Origin: an uncultured Synergistaceae bacterium | GTDB lineage: Bacteria; Synergistota; Synergistia; Synergistales; Aminobacteriaceae | Length of the DNA: 11,609 nt | Assembly: GCA_937870605.1 (NCBI GenBank) | Contig: CALMZW010000308.1 | Coordinates: 1 to 11,609 of the forward strand | Direction: 5' to 3' | Shown: in pieces, positions 1 through 6,439 of the stretch | Numbering within the stretch: position 1 is the first letter of the stretch | Layout: each line of letters opens with the position of its first letter | Notes under the pieces: model-generated | What the model was told of the DNA's origin: nothing | The model's input: the letters and a program-made list of their open reading frames with translations, nothing else | Database searches by the model: none | Position numbers and translations under genes: made by a program

Positions 1-546
1 GAGGACATTTCGCGGCATTCCGTCTGGAAACGCCGCGAGGAGGGCATGGCGTTCATCCCCGAGGACCGCATCCGTACAGGTCTTGCGGCGCTCGCGAGCG
101 TAAGCGACAACGCCCTTGCCGGAAGCCAGTGGGAGGAGCGTTTCCGGGCCGGTCCCTTCCGGAAAAACGGCGCCATCCGGCGTTTCACGCGTGCGCTGCT
201 CGCCGGGAACGGAGTCGCCGCGACGCACGACGCCGTCCAGGCCGGGACGCTCTCCGGGGGAAACATGCAGCGCCTCGTCATGGGGCGCGAGCTGGAGCAC
301 GACCCGAAGTTCCTTCTCGCCGCGCAACCCACGCGGGGCGTGGACGTCGGCGGATGCGCGGACATCCACGAACGCCTTCTCGCGCTGCGCGCACAGGGAC
401 GAGCCATCGCCCTGATCTCCGCGGACCTCGACGAAATCCTCGCGTTGAGCGACCGGATTGCGGTTCTTTCAAAGGGACGCATCGCTTCCGTGCTGTCGCG
501 CACGGAAGCATGCAGGGACCGGATCGGAGCGCTGATGCTCTCATGA
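1..546 (+). CDS. BMP-type (nucleoside) ABC transporter ATP-binding protein, C-terminal part
   Basis: This is the 3' end of an ATPase gene. The frame is open from base 1, so 181 codons are visible of a family that normally runs to about 500 residues in two tandem nucleotide-binding domains. What remains is the end of domain 2: the family phrase AFIPEDR...GL (about nt 49-114), the signature LSGGN (250-264) in place of LSGGQ, then AAQPTRGVDVG where a Walker B DE pair would stand, and ISADLDEILALSDR in the H-loop position. The missing Walker B acid and H-loop histidine are usual for the second domain of YufO/RbsA-like ATPases, so they do not indicate decay. The protein would power uptake through the two permeases that follow. 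Its stop overlaps the next start (ATGA at 543-546), implying translational coupling. Nucleoside specificity is inferred from the BMP protein and nucleotidase downstream. Confidence 0.93.
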   Translation, partial: EDISRHSVWKRREEGMAFIPEDRIRTGLAALASVSDNALAGSQWEERFRAGPFRKNGAIRRFTRALLAGNGVAATHDAVQAGTLSGGNMQRLVMGRELEHDPKFLLAAQPTRGVDVGGCADIHERLLALRAQGRAIALISADLDEILALSDRIAVLSKGRIASVLSRTEACRDRIGALMLS

Positions 547-1589
547 AGCATTCATTCGCCCGGGAACACCGGGATCTGATCATCATCATTCTGTCGTTCG
601 GCTTCAGCCTGGTCCTCGGCGGCGTGTTCATCGCGCTCTACGGCGCCGATCCGCTGGCCGCGTACGCGAGCATGATCCGCGGCGCGCTCGGAGACGGCGA
701 CGCTGTCCTTGTGACGCTTGCGCGCGCCGTCCCGATCGTTCTGGCCACGATGAGCATCGCCGTCGCGTTCAACGGCGGGATGTGGAATATCGGCGCGGAA
801 GGCCAGCTTTTCCTCGGAGCCTTCGCTGCGGCCTGGGTCGGAATCGATCTCGGTTTCCTCCCGGGTCCGCTCCTCACCGTCCTCGGCCTCGCGCTCGGCA
901 TGGGGGCGGCGATGTTCTGGGCATGGATGCCCGCGCGACTGAGCCTGGACAAGGGGCTCAACATCGTCGTGCTCACGATCATGTGCAATTCCATCGCCAT
1001 CCTTTTCACGACATGGCTCGCGACCGGCCCCTACGCGGGGGCCCGCGCGAATTCCGGAACGACGGACAGAATTGCCGAGGCCATGCGGCTGCCGCACTTT
1101 CACGCGTTCGGGACGCTGAACTGGGGGATATTCATCGCAGCCGCGGCCGTTCTTCTCGTCGCGCTCTGGATGATCGCTTCAGTGGCGGGATACGAGTGGC
1201 GCTGCTGCCGCATGAACGCGACGTTTGCGGGCTACGCAGGGATCGACGCGCGGTCGCGGCGGATGCAGGCGATGATGGCGAGCGCCGCCCTGGCGGGACT
1301 CGCCGGCGCGCTGCTTGTCGTCGGCGACCACTACCGTTTCCTGACCACCCTCTCGCCGGGCTACACATGGACGGGCATGATCCTCGCGATGATGACGGCC
1401 GACCGGCCGGTCGCGGGAATCGCCGCCGCGCTGATCTACGCCGTGATGAGTTCGGGCGCGCTTGAAATGGAGCTTGCGACGGACATCCCGACCGAGCTGG
1501 TCTCGGTCATCGTCTGTTGCGCCGTGCTCTTCGTCACCGCCGGCGTCGCCGTGGCCGACCGCCTCGCGAACCGGATCCGGGAGGACTGA
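543..1589 (+). CDS. ABC transporter permease 1 (BPD_transp_2 family, YufP-like)
   Basis: A 348-residue integral membrane protein, the usual size for the larger permease of BMP-dependent nucleoside importers. It starts MKHSFAREHRD with a hydrophobic segment at about residues 12-33, followed by several more membrane spans. Family landmarks are WNIGAEGQLFLGAF (81-94), the LNIVVLTIMCN stretch (139-149), the cytoplasmic coupling segment GYEWR...AGYAGID (217-235) that contacts the ATPase, and a C-terminal hydrophobic segment. The coupling loop normally reads GxNxxAAxYAGI; here it is RMNATFAGYAGI, a mild deviation. The start was chosen because it gives the family N terminus and overlaps the ATPase stop by four bases; the longer open frame to the left only shadows the ATPase gene. 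It should form a heterodimeric channel in the inner membrane with the next product. Confidence 0.93.
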   Translation: MKHSFAREHRDLIIIILSFGFSLVLGGVFIALYGADPLAAYASMIRGALGDGDAVLVTLARAVPIVLATMSIAVAFNGGMWNIGAEGQLFLGAFAAAWVGIDLGFLPGPLLTVLGLALGMGAAMFWAWMPARLSLDKGLNIVVLTIMCNSIAILFTTWLATGPYAGARANSGTTDRIAEAMRLPHFHAFGTLNWGIFIAAAAVLLVALWMIASVAGYEWRCCRMNATFAGYAGIDARSRRMQAMMASAALAGLAGALLVVGDHYRFLTTLSPGYTWTGMILAMMTADRPVAGIAAALIYAVMSSGALEMELATDIPTELVSVIVCCAVLFVTAGVAVADRLANRIRED

Positions 1590-1590
1590 C

Positions 1591-2502
1591 ATGGATCTTC
1601 TCCGCGCCACGCTCCGGATGGCCGCTCCCCTCCTCTACGCCGCGCTCGGGGGCGCGTGGACGCAGCAGACGGGCATCCTCAACATCGGCCAGGAAGGAGC
1701 GATGCTTCTCGCGTCGTTCTTCGCGATCCTCGGCAACTATCATCTCGGCGGATGGATCGCCGGCGTCGCGTGCGCAGTTGCGGCGTCCCTCGCGTACAAC
1801 CTGCTCTTCGGGCTGCTGTGCGTCACGCTGCGATCGAACGTCTGGGTCGTGGGAATGACATTGAACGTCCTCGCGGACAACGTCGTCATGATCCTGATGA
1901 AGTACTTCTTCCACACGAAGGGAGGGTTTCGCGACCCGAGCATCGTTCCGATGCCCGAGGTTTCGCTTTCCTTTCTGCCCGACTGGCTCGACGGTCTGTC
2001 GATCGCCGTCTGGGGCGCGTTCGCGGTGCTTGCCGTCATGCTGTGGATCGACCGGAACACCGTCTTCGGCATGCGGCTCAAAGGCGCCGGCAACAACGAG
2101 GAGGCGCTGGCGTCAGCGGGCGTCTCCCCCGCGCGGATGCGCTACCGGACGTTGCTCGTGAACGGCGTTCTCGTCGGAATCGCGGGCGCGTACCTCTCGA
2201 CATCCTACCTTCTAGCGTTCGTCTCCGGAATGAGCGCGGGGCGGGGCTGGATCGCCGTCGCCGCAGTGATCTTCGGAGACGGACGGCTCGGATGGACTGT
2301 CGTCGGCGTTTTTCTCTTCGGACTTGCACAAGCGGCCGGCATTGAACTACAATCGCATGGTTTCTCCAGCCATCTGACGCTGATGCTCCCGTATCTCCTC
2401 GTGATCGTCGCACTGGTTGCGAAACAATGGCGGCTTCCCGGCAGGCTCCATGCGCCGGGCCGAAAGACCCCGCATTCCGGGGAATCCCACACAAAGAGGT
2501 GA
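1591..2502 (+). CDS. ABC transporter permease 2 (BPD_transp_2 family, YufQ-like)
   Basis: A 303-residue membrane protein, the shorter permease partner. The start at 1591 follows the previous stop by one base, and GGGAGGA at 1579-1585 is the ribosome-binding site; the in-frame ATG at 1462 lies deep inside permease 1 and was rejected. Landmarks are QTGILNIGQEGAMLLASF (26-43), where NIGxEGxML is the family hallmark, the cytoplasmic loop FGMRLKGAGNNEEALASAGVS (159-179), and GRGWIAVAAVIFGD (217-230). The last 20 or so residues are polar and basic, a probable cytoplasmic tail. With permease 1 it forms the substrate path across the inner membrane. Function is assigned by family and operon context; the exact substrate is not proven by sequence. 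Confidence 0.93.
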   Translation: MDLLRATLRMAAPLLYAALGGAWTQQTGILNIGQEGAMLLASFFAILGNYHLGGWIAGVACAVAASLAYNLLFGLLCVTLRSNVWVVGMTLNVLADNVVMILMKYFFHTKGGFRDPSIVPMPEVSLSFLPDWLDGLSIAVWGAFAVLAVMLWIDRNTVFGMRLKGAGNNEEALASAGVSPARMRYRTLLVNGVLVGIAGAYLSTSYLLAFVSGMSAGRGWIAVAAVIFGDGRLGWTVVGVFLFGLAQAAGIELQSHGFSSHLTLMLPYLLVIVALVAKQWRLPGRLHAPGRKTPHSGESHTKR

Positions 2503-2509
2503 GGACCGT

Positions 2510-3514
2510 ATGATGAAACGGCGTGCGGCAATGGTGTTCCTGATGATCGTCGCGGTGGTGGCGTGGTCGGCGTCCGGTTTTGCGGCGGACAGGACGAAAG
2601 CGGCGCTCGTCATTGCGGGAAAGCTCGGCGATGCGTCCTTCTACGACTCCGCGAACGCCGGGCTCAGGCGGGCGGAAAAGGAACTCGGCGCGGCGGTGAA
2701 GGTCATGGAGTGCAACTTCGATCCCGCGAACTACGTGACCTACATCGCCACGGCCGCGAAGAACTTCGATCTCGTGATCGTCGTCGGCTTCGAGTTCATC
2801 GATGCGATCGAGCAGGTCGCCCCGAAGTTCAAGAAGACCGATTTCGCGTACTTCGACGTCGACGGGAAGACCGAAAACGTCACGTATGTCGATTTCAAGG
2901 AGAACGAGGGCAGTTTCCTGGCCGGAGCCCTGGCCGCGATGATGGCGACGCGCAGGAACGATCCGCTCGTCTCGGGCAAGGCGATTGTCGGAGCGGTCGG
3001 GGGAGAGGATATCCCCGTCATCCATAACTTCCTCGTCGGGTACGAGCAGGGCGCGAAGCACATCGACCCGAACTGCAAGGTCATCACGGGCTTCGTCGGG
3101 AGCTGGAACGACCCCGCCAGGGGCAAGGAAATGGCGCTGAACCAGCACAAGAACGGCGCCGACGTGATCTTCCAGGTCGCCGGTGGTTCCGGCGAAGGCG
3201 TCATCGCGGCGGCGAAGGAGGCGCGGTTCTACGCGATCGGCGTCGACTCGCCCCAGGAGCACCTCGCCCCCGATGTCGTCCTCACCTCGATGCTCAAGCG
3301 GCTGGACGTCGCGACCTTCGACATGATCAAGGCGAAGGCGGAGGGACGTTTCCCGCGCGATACGACCGTCTCCTACGAACTGAAGAACGGCGGCGTCGAC
3401 CTCTCCTGGTCCGAAAGCGCCCTCCGGCTCATCCCGGCCGACGTCGCGGCGCGTCTCAAGGCGATCACGAAGGACATCGCCGACGGCAAGATCGTCGTGA
3501 AGGAGTACAAATAA
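2510..3514 (+). CDS. BMP-family substrate-binding protein (PnrA/TmpC-like, probable nucleoside receptor)
   Basis: A 334-residue periplasmic binding protein of the basic membrane protein (BMP) family, whose studied members (for example treponemal PnrA) bind purine nucleosides. The N terminus MMKRRAAMVFLMIV... is a Sec signal peptide ending near SGFAA|D, with no lipobox cysteine, so the product should be soluble in a periplasm. Family motifs are GKLGDASFYDSANAG (37-51), DFKENEGSFLAGALAA (128-143), GGEDIPVIHNFLVGYEQGA (164-182), ADVIFQVAGGSGEG (217-230) and IGVDS (243-247), whose Asp is a ligand contact in homologues. The usual SFN of motif 1 is SFY here. The start at 2510 is preceded by GAGGTGAGG (2497-2505); an in-frame ATG at 2417 lies inside permease 2 and was rejected, and ATG 2513 is an alternative. 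It comes after the permeases, whereas many such operons place it first. Confidence 0.93.
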   Translation: MMKRRAAMVFLMIVAVVAWSASGFAADRTKAALVIAGKLGDASFYDSANAGLRRAEKELGAAVKVMECNFDPANYVTYIATAAKNFDLVIVVGFEFIDAIEQVAPKFKKTDFAYFDVDGKTENVTYVDFKENEGSFLAGALAAMMATRRNDPLVSGKAIVGAVGGEDIPVIHNFLVGYEQGAKHIDPNCKVITGFVGSWNDPARGKEMALNQHKNGADVIFQVAGGSGEGVIAAAKEARFYAIGVDSPQEHLAPDVVLTSMLKRLDVATFDMIKAKAEGRFPRDTTVSYELKNGGVDLSWSESALRLIPADVAARLKAITKDIADGKIVVKEYK

Positions 3515-3544
3515 CCGATGGGCTCCGCCCCGAAAGGAGATTCC

Positions 3545-5191
3545 ATGAAACGCACCGGACGCGCCCTCGCGGCGCTTGCGCTCGTTTTCGCATTCCTGTC
3601 CGTCGCGTGGGCCGGAGGCGCATCCTCCGGAACCGTGACGCTTCTGTCGATCAACGACATGCACAGCCACATCTTCCCGTACACGATCTCGGTCGAAACG
3701 AAAGACGGAAAGAAGGACGTCGAGGTCGGCGGTCTCGCCCGCGCCGCGACGCTCGTCCGCGAGGAAAAGGCGAAGGATCCCGGGAACGTCCTCGCGCTGT
3801 CCATAGGAGACGTCAACGAAGGCCCGCTCTTCTACTTCTACCACGGCGAAGTCGAACTCCGGGGGCTCTCCCTCGCCGGCTTCGACGCCGGAACGCTCGG
3901 CAACCACGAATTCGACCTCGGCGAAAACGTCCTCCGGGACGCGCTCGCGTGGGCGCGCTTTCCGATCGTCGTCTCGAACCTGCGGCCGCGCGATCCGGAC
4001 AGAAAAACCCCGTGGGCGACGAGCGCCGTCTTCACGATGAAGAACGGTCTGAAAGTCGGGCTGTTCGGCCTCGTGCCGCCCGAACTCGCGATGGTCACGA
4101 GCGGCAGCGGCGCGTTCAAGGCCGAGCAGGACCTGACGGCGGTCGCCGACCGAATGGTGCGCGTTCTAAAAGCAAAGGGGTGCGACGTCATCGTCGCGAT
4201 GAGCCACGCCGGACTCTACGCGGACCGCGCGCTGGCGGCGTCGACGGCCGGCGTCCACGCGATCGTGGGCGGGCATTCGCACGACCTCATGACGAAACCC
4301 GAAATCGTCGAGGGGCCCGGTGGCTGGAAGACCATCATCGGCCAGGCGGGATCCATGTGCCGCTACCTCGGCGTCATGACGGTCCGCGTGAAGGACGGCG
4401 CGCTGGACGCCGCGAACTCGGGCTGGATCGTGCGGGAACTGACGAAGGACGTCCCGCAGGATTTCAAGGTGTCGCTCATCATCGATCCGTACCGGGAGGA
4501 ACTCGAGAAGAAGCTCGGCGTTCCGCTCGGCCCGATGGACCAGGCGGATGTCCGGAAGGTCGTCGTCCGCGGGGCGGAGTCGGCGGTCGGGAACTTCGTC
4601 GCGGACGCGTTCCGTTGGCGGGGCAACACGCAGATCGGCATCCAGAACGGCGGCAGCATCCGCGGCGACCGCGTGATTCCGGCCGGGTCGGCGTCCTACA
4701 AGACGATGGTCGAACTCATGCCCTACGGGAATTCCCTCTTCCGGATGACGCTGTCGGGAAAGGACATCCGCGAGGCGATGGAGACGTCGGCCTCGGCGCT
4801 GATCGGGACGGGCGATCCCTACGACGGCAGGCTCCGGACCCCGACGGGAGGCTTTCAGCAGCTTTCCGGGCTCCGGATCACGATCGACCTTCGCCTCCCC
4901 CCGGCGCTGATCGACAACGACGGCGTGACGAAGCAGCCCGGCAGGCGCGTCACGTCAATCCTCGTCGAGGACAAGCCCGGCGTGTGGGTCCCGCTTGACG
5001 ACGACAAGCGCTATACGGTCACGACATCGACGTGGGTGGCCGGAGGCGGCGACAAGATGACCGTCTTCAAAAAGAACGCGCAGGACCTGAAAGACCTCTA
5101 TATCCTGGACGCGGAGGCCGTCGCGGAATATCTCCGCTTCAAGGGGGGCATGAAACCCGCGCTCGAGGGGCGGATCACGATCAAGCGCTGA
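3545..5191 (+). CDS. Secreted 5'-nucleotidase / bifunctional metallophosphatase (UshA family)
   Basis: A 548-residue exported enzyme that should hydrolyse nucleoside 5'-phosphates (possibly also cyclic or sugar nucleotides) outside the inner membrane. A signal peptide (about 1-23, cleavage near AWA|GG) precedes the calcineurin-like metallophosphatase domain with its metal ligands: NDMH (37-40), GD (88-89), GNHE (119-122), MSH (219-221) and GHSH (243-246). The 5'-nucleotidase C-terminal domain follows: NGGSIRGD (368-375), LMPYGN (391-396), GGFQQLSGLR (435-444) and TWVAGGGDKM (496-505). In the usual GGDG motif the glycine after Asp is Lys here, and Trp497 stands where homologues stack an aromatic ring on the base. 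AAGGAG (3534-3539) lies five bases before the chosen ATG; ATG 3518 has no such site and would spoil the signal peptide. It is last in the transporter operon, which supports a role supplying nucleosides to it. Confidence 0.92.
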   Translation: MKRTGRALAALALVFAFLSVAWAGGASSGTVTLLSINDMHSHIFPYTISVETKDGKKDVEVGGLARAATLVREEKAKDPGNVLALSIGDVNEGPLFYFYHGEVELRGLSLAGFDAGTLGNHEFDLGENVLRDALAWARFPIVVSNLRPRDPDRKTPWATSAVFTMKNGLKVGLFGLVPPELAMVTSGSGAFKAEQDLTAVADRMVRVLKAKGCDVIVAMSHAGLYADRALAASTAGVHAIVGGHSHDLMTKPEIVEGPGGWKTIIGQAGSMCRYLGVMTVRVKDGALDAANSGWIVRELTKDVPQDFKVSLIIDPYREELEKKLGVPLGPMDQADVRKVVVRGAESAVGNFVADAFRWRGNTQIGIQNGGSIRGDRVIPAGSASYKTMVELMPYGNSLFRMTLSGKDIREAMETSASALIGTGDPYDGRLRTPTGGFQQLSGLRITIDLRLPPALIDNDGVTKQPGRRVTSILVEDKPGVWVPLDDDKRYTVTTSTWVAGGGDKMTVFKKNAQDLKDLYILDAEAVAEYLRFKGGMKPALEGRITIKR

Positions 5192-5223
5192 GAATCGGGC
5201 CGAAGCCCGGGTGCGATACGCTG

Positions 5224-5256
5224 AGGGGGGCCGCGCGACGCGGCCCCCCTTTTTTT
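5224..5256 (+). terminator. Intrinsic terminator of the transporter-nucleotidase operon
   Basis: A perfect 11-bp G+C stem (5225-5235 with 5239-5249) has a three-base loop CGA and is followed by seven T (5250-5256). An A-T pair at 5224/5250 can extend the stem. It lies 33 bases after the nucleotidase stop. The reverse strand has no T run after the hairpin, so it acts on the + strand only. Confidence 0.95.
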
Positions 5257-5313
5257 ACGTTCCGGCGCCGCCTTGTGGCGGAGTTCCGGGACCGGCCGGA
5301 AGCCGCGTCCTCG

Positions 5314-5913
5314 CTACCCTATCACGACGTTCTTCGACGCCGAAAGGACCTCTTCCGTGATCTCGAACATATTGGAAACGCTGCCCACGCCGACGGATTC
5401 GACGATCCCGAAATGCCTGGCGCAGGTCCCGCAGACGAGCACCTTCACCCCGTTCGCTTCCATTTCCTTCAGCGTGTCGCACGTCGAGTGGTCGGGCAAC
5501 GCAAGGAAGACGCCGCCGTTCATGAGCGCAACGACCGAAGGCAGATCCTTCCGCTGGGCGAGCGTCCCGAGAAACGCCTTCATGAGGACGTCCCCGAGTT
5601 CCGGAGATTCGTTCCCAAGAGTCTTTGAGAGGAGCAGCACCGCATAGTCGCCCCCAACGGACAATTGCGGCGCGCAAATACGTTCCGGCGCCGATCCGGC
5701 CTCGCCTGTCTTTTTGCCTCGCACGGTGAACGTCCCTGCAGCGCCGGAGCGCGTCGTTTCGTATCCCCGGCTCCTGAGATACTTCTCCACGTTGGAGACG
5801 GCGATCTCGTTGTCCACACGCACCTCCAGCTCCGTGGCCCCTTTGTCGACGGCGGCCCTGGTCATCATCACAGGCTGCGGACAGTTCTTTCCCATCGCAT
5901 CGATTCGTTCCAT
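5314..5913 (-). CDS. yedF: YedF: selenium-metabolism-associated sulfurtransferase-like protein (TusA + DsrE-like)
   Basis: A 199-residue protein, full length for the YedF family tied to selenium metabolism. Residues 1-70 are a TusA/SirA-like domain with the persulfide/selenide-carrying site CPQP (Cys11). Residues 88-199 are a DsrE-like domain with AVLLLSKTLG (91-100), LPSVVALMNGGV (124-135), CGTCARHFG (161-169; Cys161 and Cys164) and VSNMFEI (179-185). Known members are found mainly in genomes that use selenium, and a role in delivering or sensing reactive Se/S is proposed; the biochemistry is not settled. The start at 5913 has AAAGGAG (5922-5928) eight bases upstream. An ATG at 5920 is out of frame and too close to that site. 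No selD, selA or selB lies in the window. It converges with the nucleotidase; I see no clear terminator of its own in 5257-5313. A candidate promoter lies far upstream, near 6302-6330. Confidence 0.9.
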   Translation of the reverse strand: MERIDAMGKNCPQPVMMTRAAVDKGATELEVRVDNEIAVSNVEKYLRSRGYETTRSGAAGTFTVRGKKTGEAGSAPERICAPQLSVGGDYAVLLLSKTLGNESPELGDVLMKAFLGTLAQRKDLPSVVALMNGGVFLALPDHSTCDTLKEMEANGVKVLVCGTCARHFGIVESVGVGSVSNMFEITEEVLSASKNVVIG

Positions 5914-6122
5914 GATTCATGCTCCTTTCACGGCGTCACTGCCGTTTGTGTTCGTCATCCATTTTAGGGTATCAACGCCAATAGCCGCCTATGCCCGGCT
6001 ACAGGCGCGGTTTCGGGAAGAAGCGACGACGCAATCGGTTGGACCCTGAACGAGCGGTTACCGGAAAATCAGCGTACGATACCGAAAGGGGAAAGAACGA
6101 ACGGTCAGCGACAGGAGGGGGA

Positions 6123-6194
6123 ATGGAACAAACGGGGAAGGGGTCCGGTCGATATGAGCGTCCGTCGGTCAGCCGACAGCGTTGTTCGCGATGA
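6123..6194 (+). CDS. Possible 23-residue ORF with good ribosome-binding site
   Basis: ATG at 6123 follows AGGAGGGGGA (6113-6122) and encodes a 23-residue basic peptide beginning MEQTGKGSGRYE before TGA. It lacks a clear promoter, any hydrophobic segment and any recognisable similarity. It may simply reflect a G-rich stretch before a random ATG; I list it only because of the Shine-Dalgarno match. Confidence 0.15.
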   Translation: MEQTGKGSGRYERPSVSRQRCSR

Positions 6195-6220
6195 ATGCAT
6201 CCCGTGCATTGCCGCATCAC
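6188..6220 (-). promoter_or_regulatory. 12-bp bulged hairpin in the yedF leader
   Basis: Read on the minus strand, GUGAUG (6220-6215) pairs with CAUCGC (6193-6188) with one U-G wobble. After a one-sided four-base bulge CGGC, AAUGCA (6210-6205) pairs with UGCAUU (6199-6194) around the loop CGGGA. A second, smaller hairpin follows at 6177-6164 (GUCGG, loop CUGA, CCGAC). Successive hairpins are consistent with a structured leader, though GC-rich DNA forms hairpins easily. Confidence 0.4.
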
Positions 6221-6224
6221 ACCG

Positions 6225-6245
6225 TCACCGGAACGCCCATGTCAT
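6225..6245 (-). CDS. Possible 6-codon leader peptide with near-perfect Shine-Dalgarno
   Basis: On the minus strand GAGGAGGTG (6262-6254) matches the 16S anti-Shine-Dalgarno over at least seven bases and lies eight bases before an ATG at 6245. The frame reads MTWAFR and stops with TGA at 6227-6225. It lies in the predicted yedF leader. The site is stronger than that of yedF itself (AAAGGAG), so translation here would be expected if the transcript exists. There is no run of codons for one amino acid that would point to attenuation. A chance match to a G-rich stretch is the alternative. Confidence 0.3.
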   Translation of the reverse strand: MTWAFR

Positions 6246-6275
6246 AGACAGCACACCTCCTCGTCATCGATCGTG

Positions 6276-6294
6276 CGGGCTCTTGTTTCGCCCG
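6276..6294 (-). promoter_or_regulatory. Hairpin at the predicted 5' end of the yedF leader
   Basis: CGGGC (minus 6294-6290) pairs with GCCCG (6280-6276) around a nine-base loop GAAACAAGA. It begins within a base or two of the start point predicted from the TATAAT box, the place where 5'-end-stabilising hairpins often sit. Function is inferred. Confidence 0.4.
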
Positions 6295-6311
6295 ATTGTG
6301 GATTATATCAT
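6283..6311 (+). promoter_or_regulatory. Candidate promoter for the ATP-grasp gene
   Basis: TTGTTT (6283-6288), a 17-base spacer and TATCAT (6306-6311) on the + strand. The start point would fall near 6318, giving a leader of about 120 nt. The -10 overlaps that of the minus-strand promoter, so the two may compete. The match is moderate. Confidence 0.4.
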
Positions 6312-6330
6312 ACACGTTAGCCCCGGCAAG
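6302..6330 (-). promoter_or_regulatory. Candidate extended -10 promoter reading toward yedF
   Basis: On the minus strand TTGCCG is followed after 16 bases by TATAAT (at 6307-6302), which is preceded by TGA, giving the extended -10 form TGnTATAAT. This is the best sigma-70-like match in the window. Transcription would begin near 6295, at the foot of a hairpin, and read about 380 nt before the yedF start codon. Confidence 0.6.
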
Positions 6331-6439
6331 AGACGCGACATCGCGAACCGGGCTGCGCTCACGCAGGCATACGGACACGGACGACGCCTTTTTCCCGAAT
6401 ACGCTCTCCCCGCGCCGGCCGAAACGAACGAGGGGTGGG

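Larger units (their letters stand above)
5914..6439. other. 526-base intergenic region between divergent yedF and the ATP-grasp gene
   Basis: No convincing protein gene in either direction: the open frames here encode arginine- or proline-rich, low-plausibility peptides. It contains, from right to left, the leader of the ATP-grasp gene, overlapping divergent promoter candidates (6283-6330), a short minus-strand ORF with an excellent ribosome-binding site (6225-6245), three hairpins, a short + strand ORF with a good ribosome-binding site (6123-6194) and an imperfect direct repeat (6102-6114 and 6166-6179). These items are described separately. I did not recognise a known riboswitch or a tRNA here. 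Confidence 0.6.

Noticed and set aside
301..345. Loss of Walker B acidic residues in the ATPase (AAQPTRGVD) suggesting a dead enzyme.
   Set aside because: The second nucleotide-binding domain of this ATPase family normally carries this degenerate form; the active domain lies upstream of the window.
2078..3907. Long minus-strand open frame of 609 codons opposite the binding protein and nucleotidase.
   Set aside because: Antisense shadow in high-GC DNA: charged, low-complexity translation spanning two genes that have clear families on the + strand.
5265..5285. Hairpin GCCGCC-TTGT-GGCGG as a terminator for yedF.
   Set aside because: No T run follows on the minus strand; the nearest homopolymer there is the A complement of the + strand terminator.
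5999..6220. 73-residue minus-strand ORF in the yedF upstream region with several cysteines.
   Set aside because: Proline- and arginine-rich throughout, with no domain pattern; its ATG lacks a good ribosome-binding site. It looks like chance readthrough of GC-rich DNA.
6171..6240. Possible selenoprotein on the minus strand: MGVPVTV followed by TGA, then a frame continuing CGNARDAFIANNAVG, with a hairpin after the TGA resembling a SECIS element.
   Set aside because: A second TGA follows 15 codons later, the TGA lies in the base of the stem with the loop only about 12 bases away, the ATG is poorly spaced from the ribosome-binding site, and the peptide matches no selenoprotein I know. I kept only the hairpin.
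6000..6245. tRNA (including tRNA-Sec), 4.5S RNA or fluoride riboswitch in the yedF upstream region.
   Set aside because: I found no T-arm consensus with a matching acceptor stem, no SRP tetraloop-domain motif and no fluoride-aptamer signature. A covariance-model scan would be decisive.
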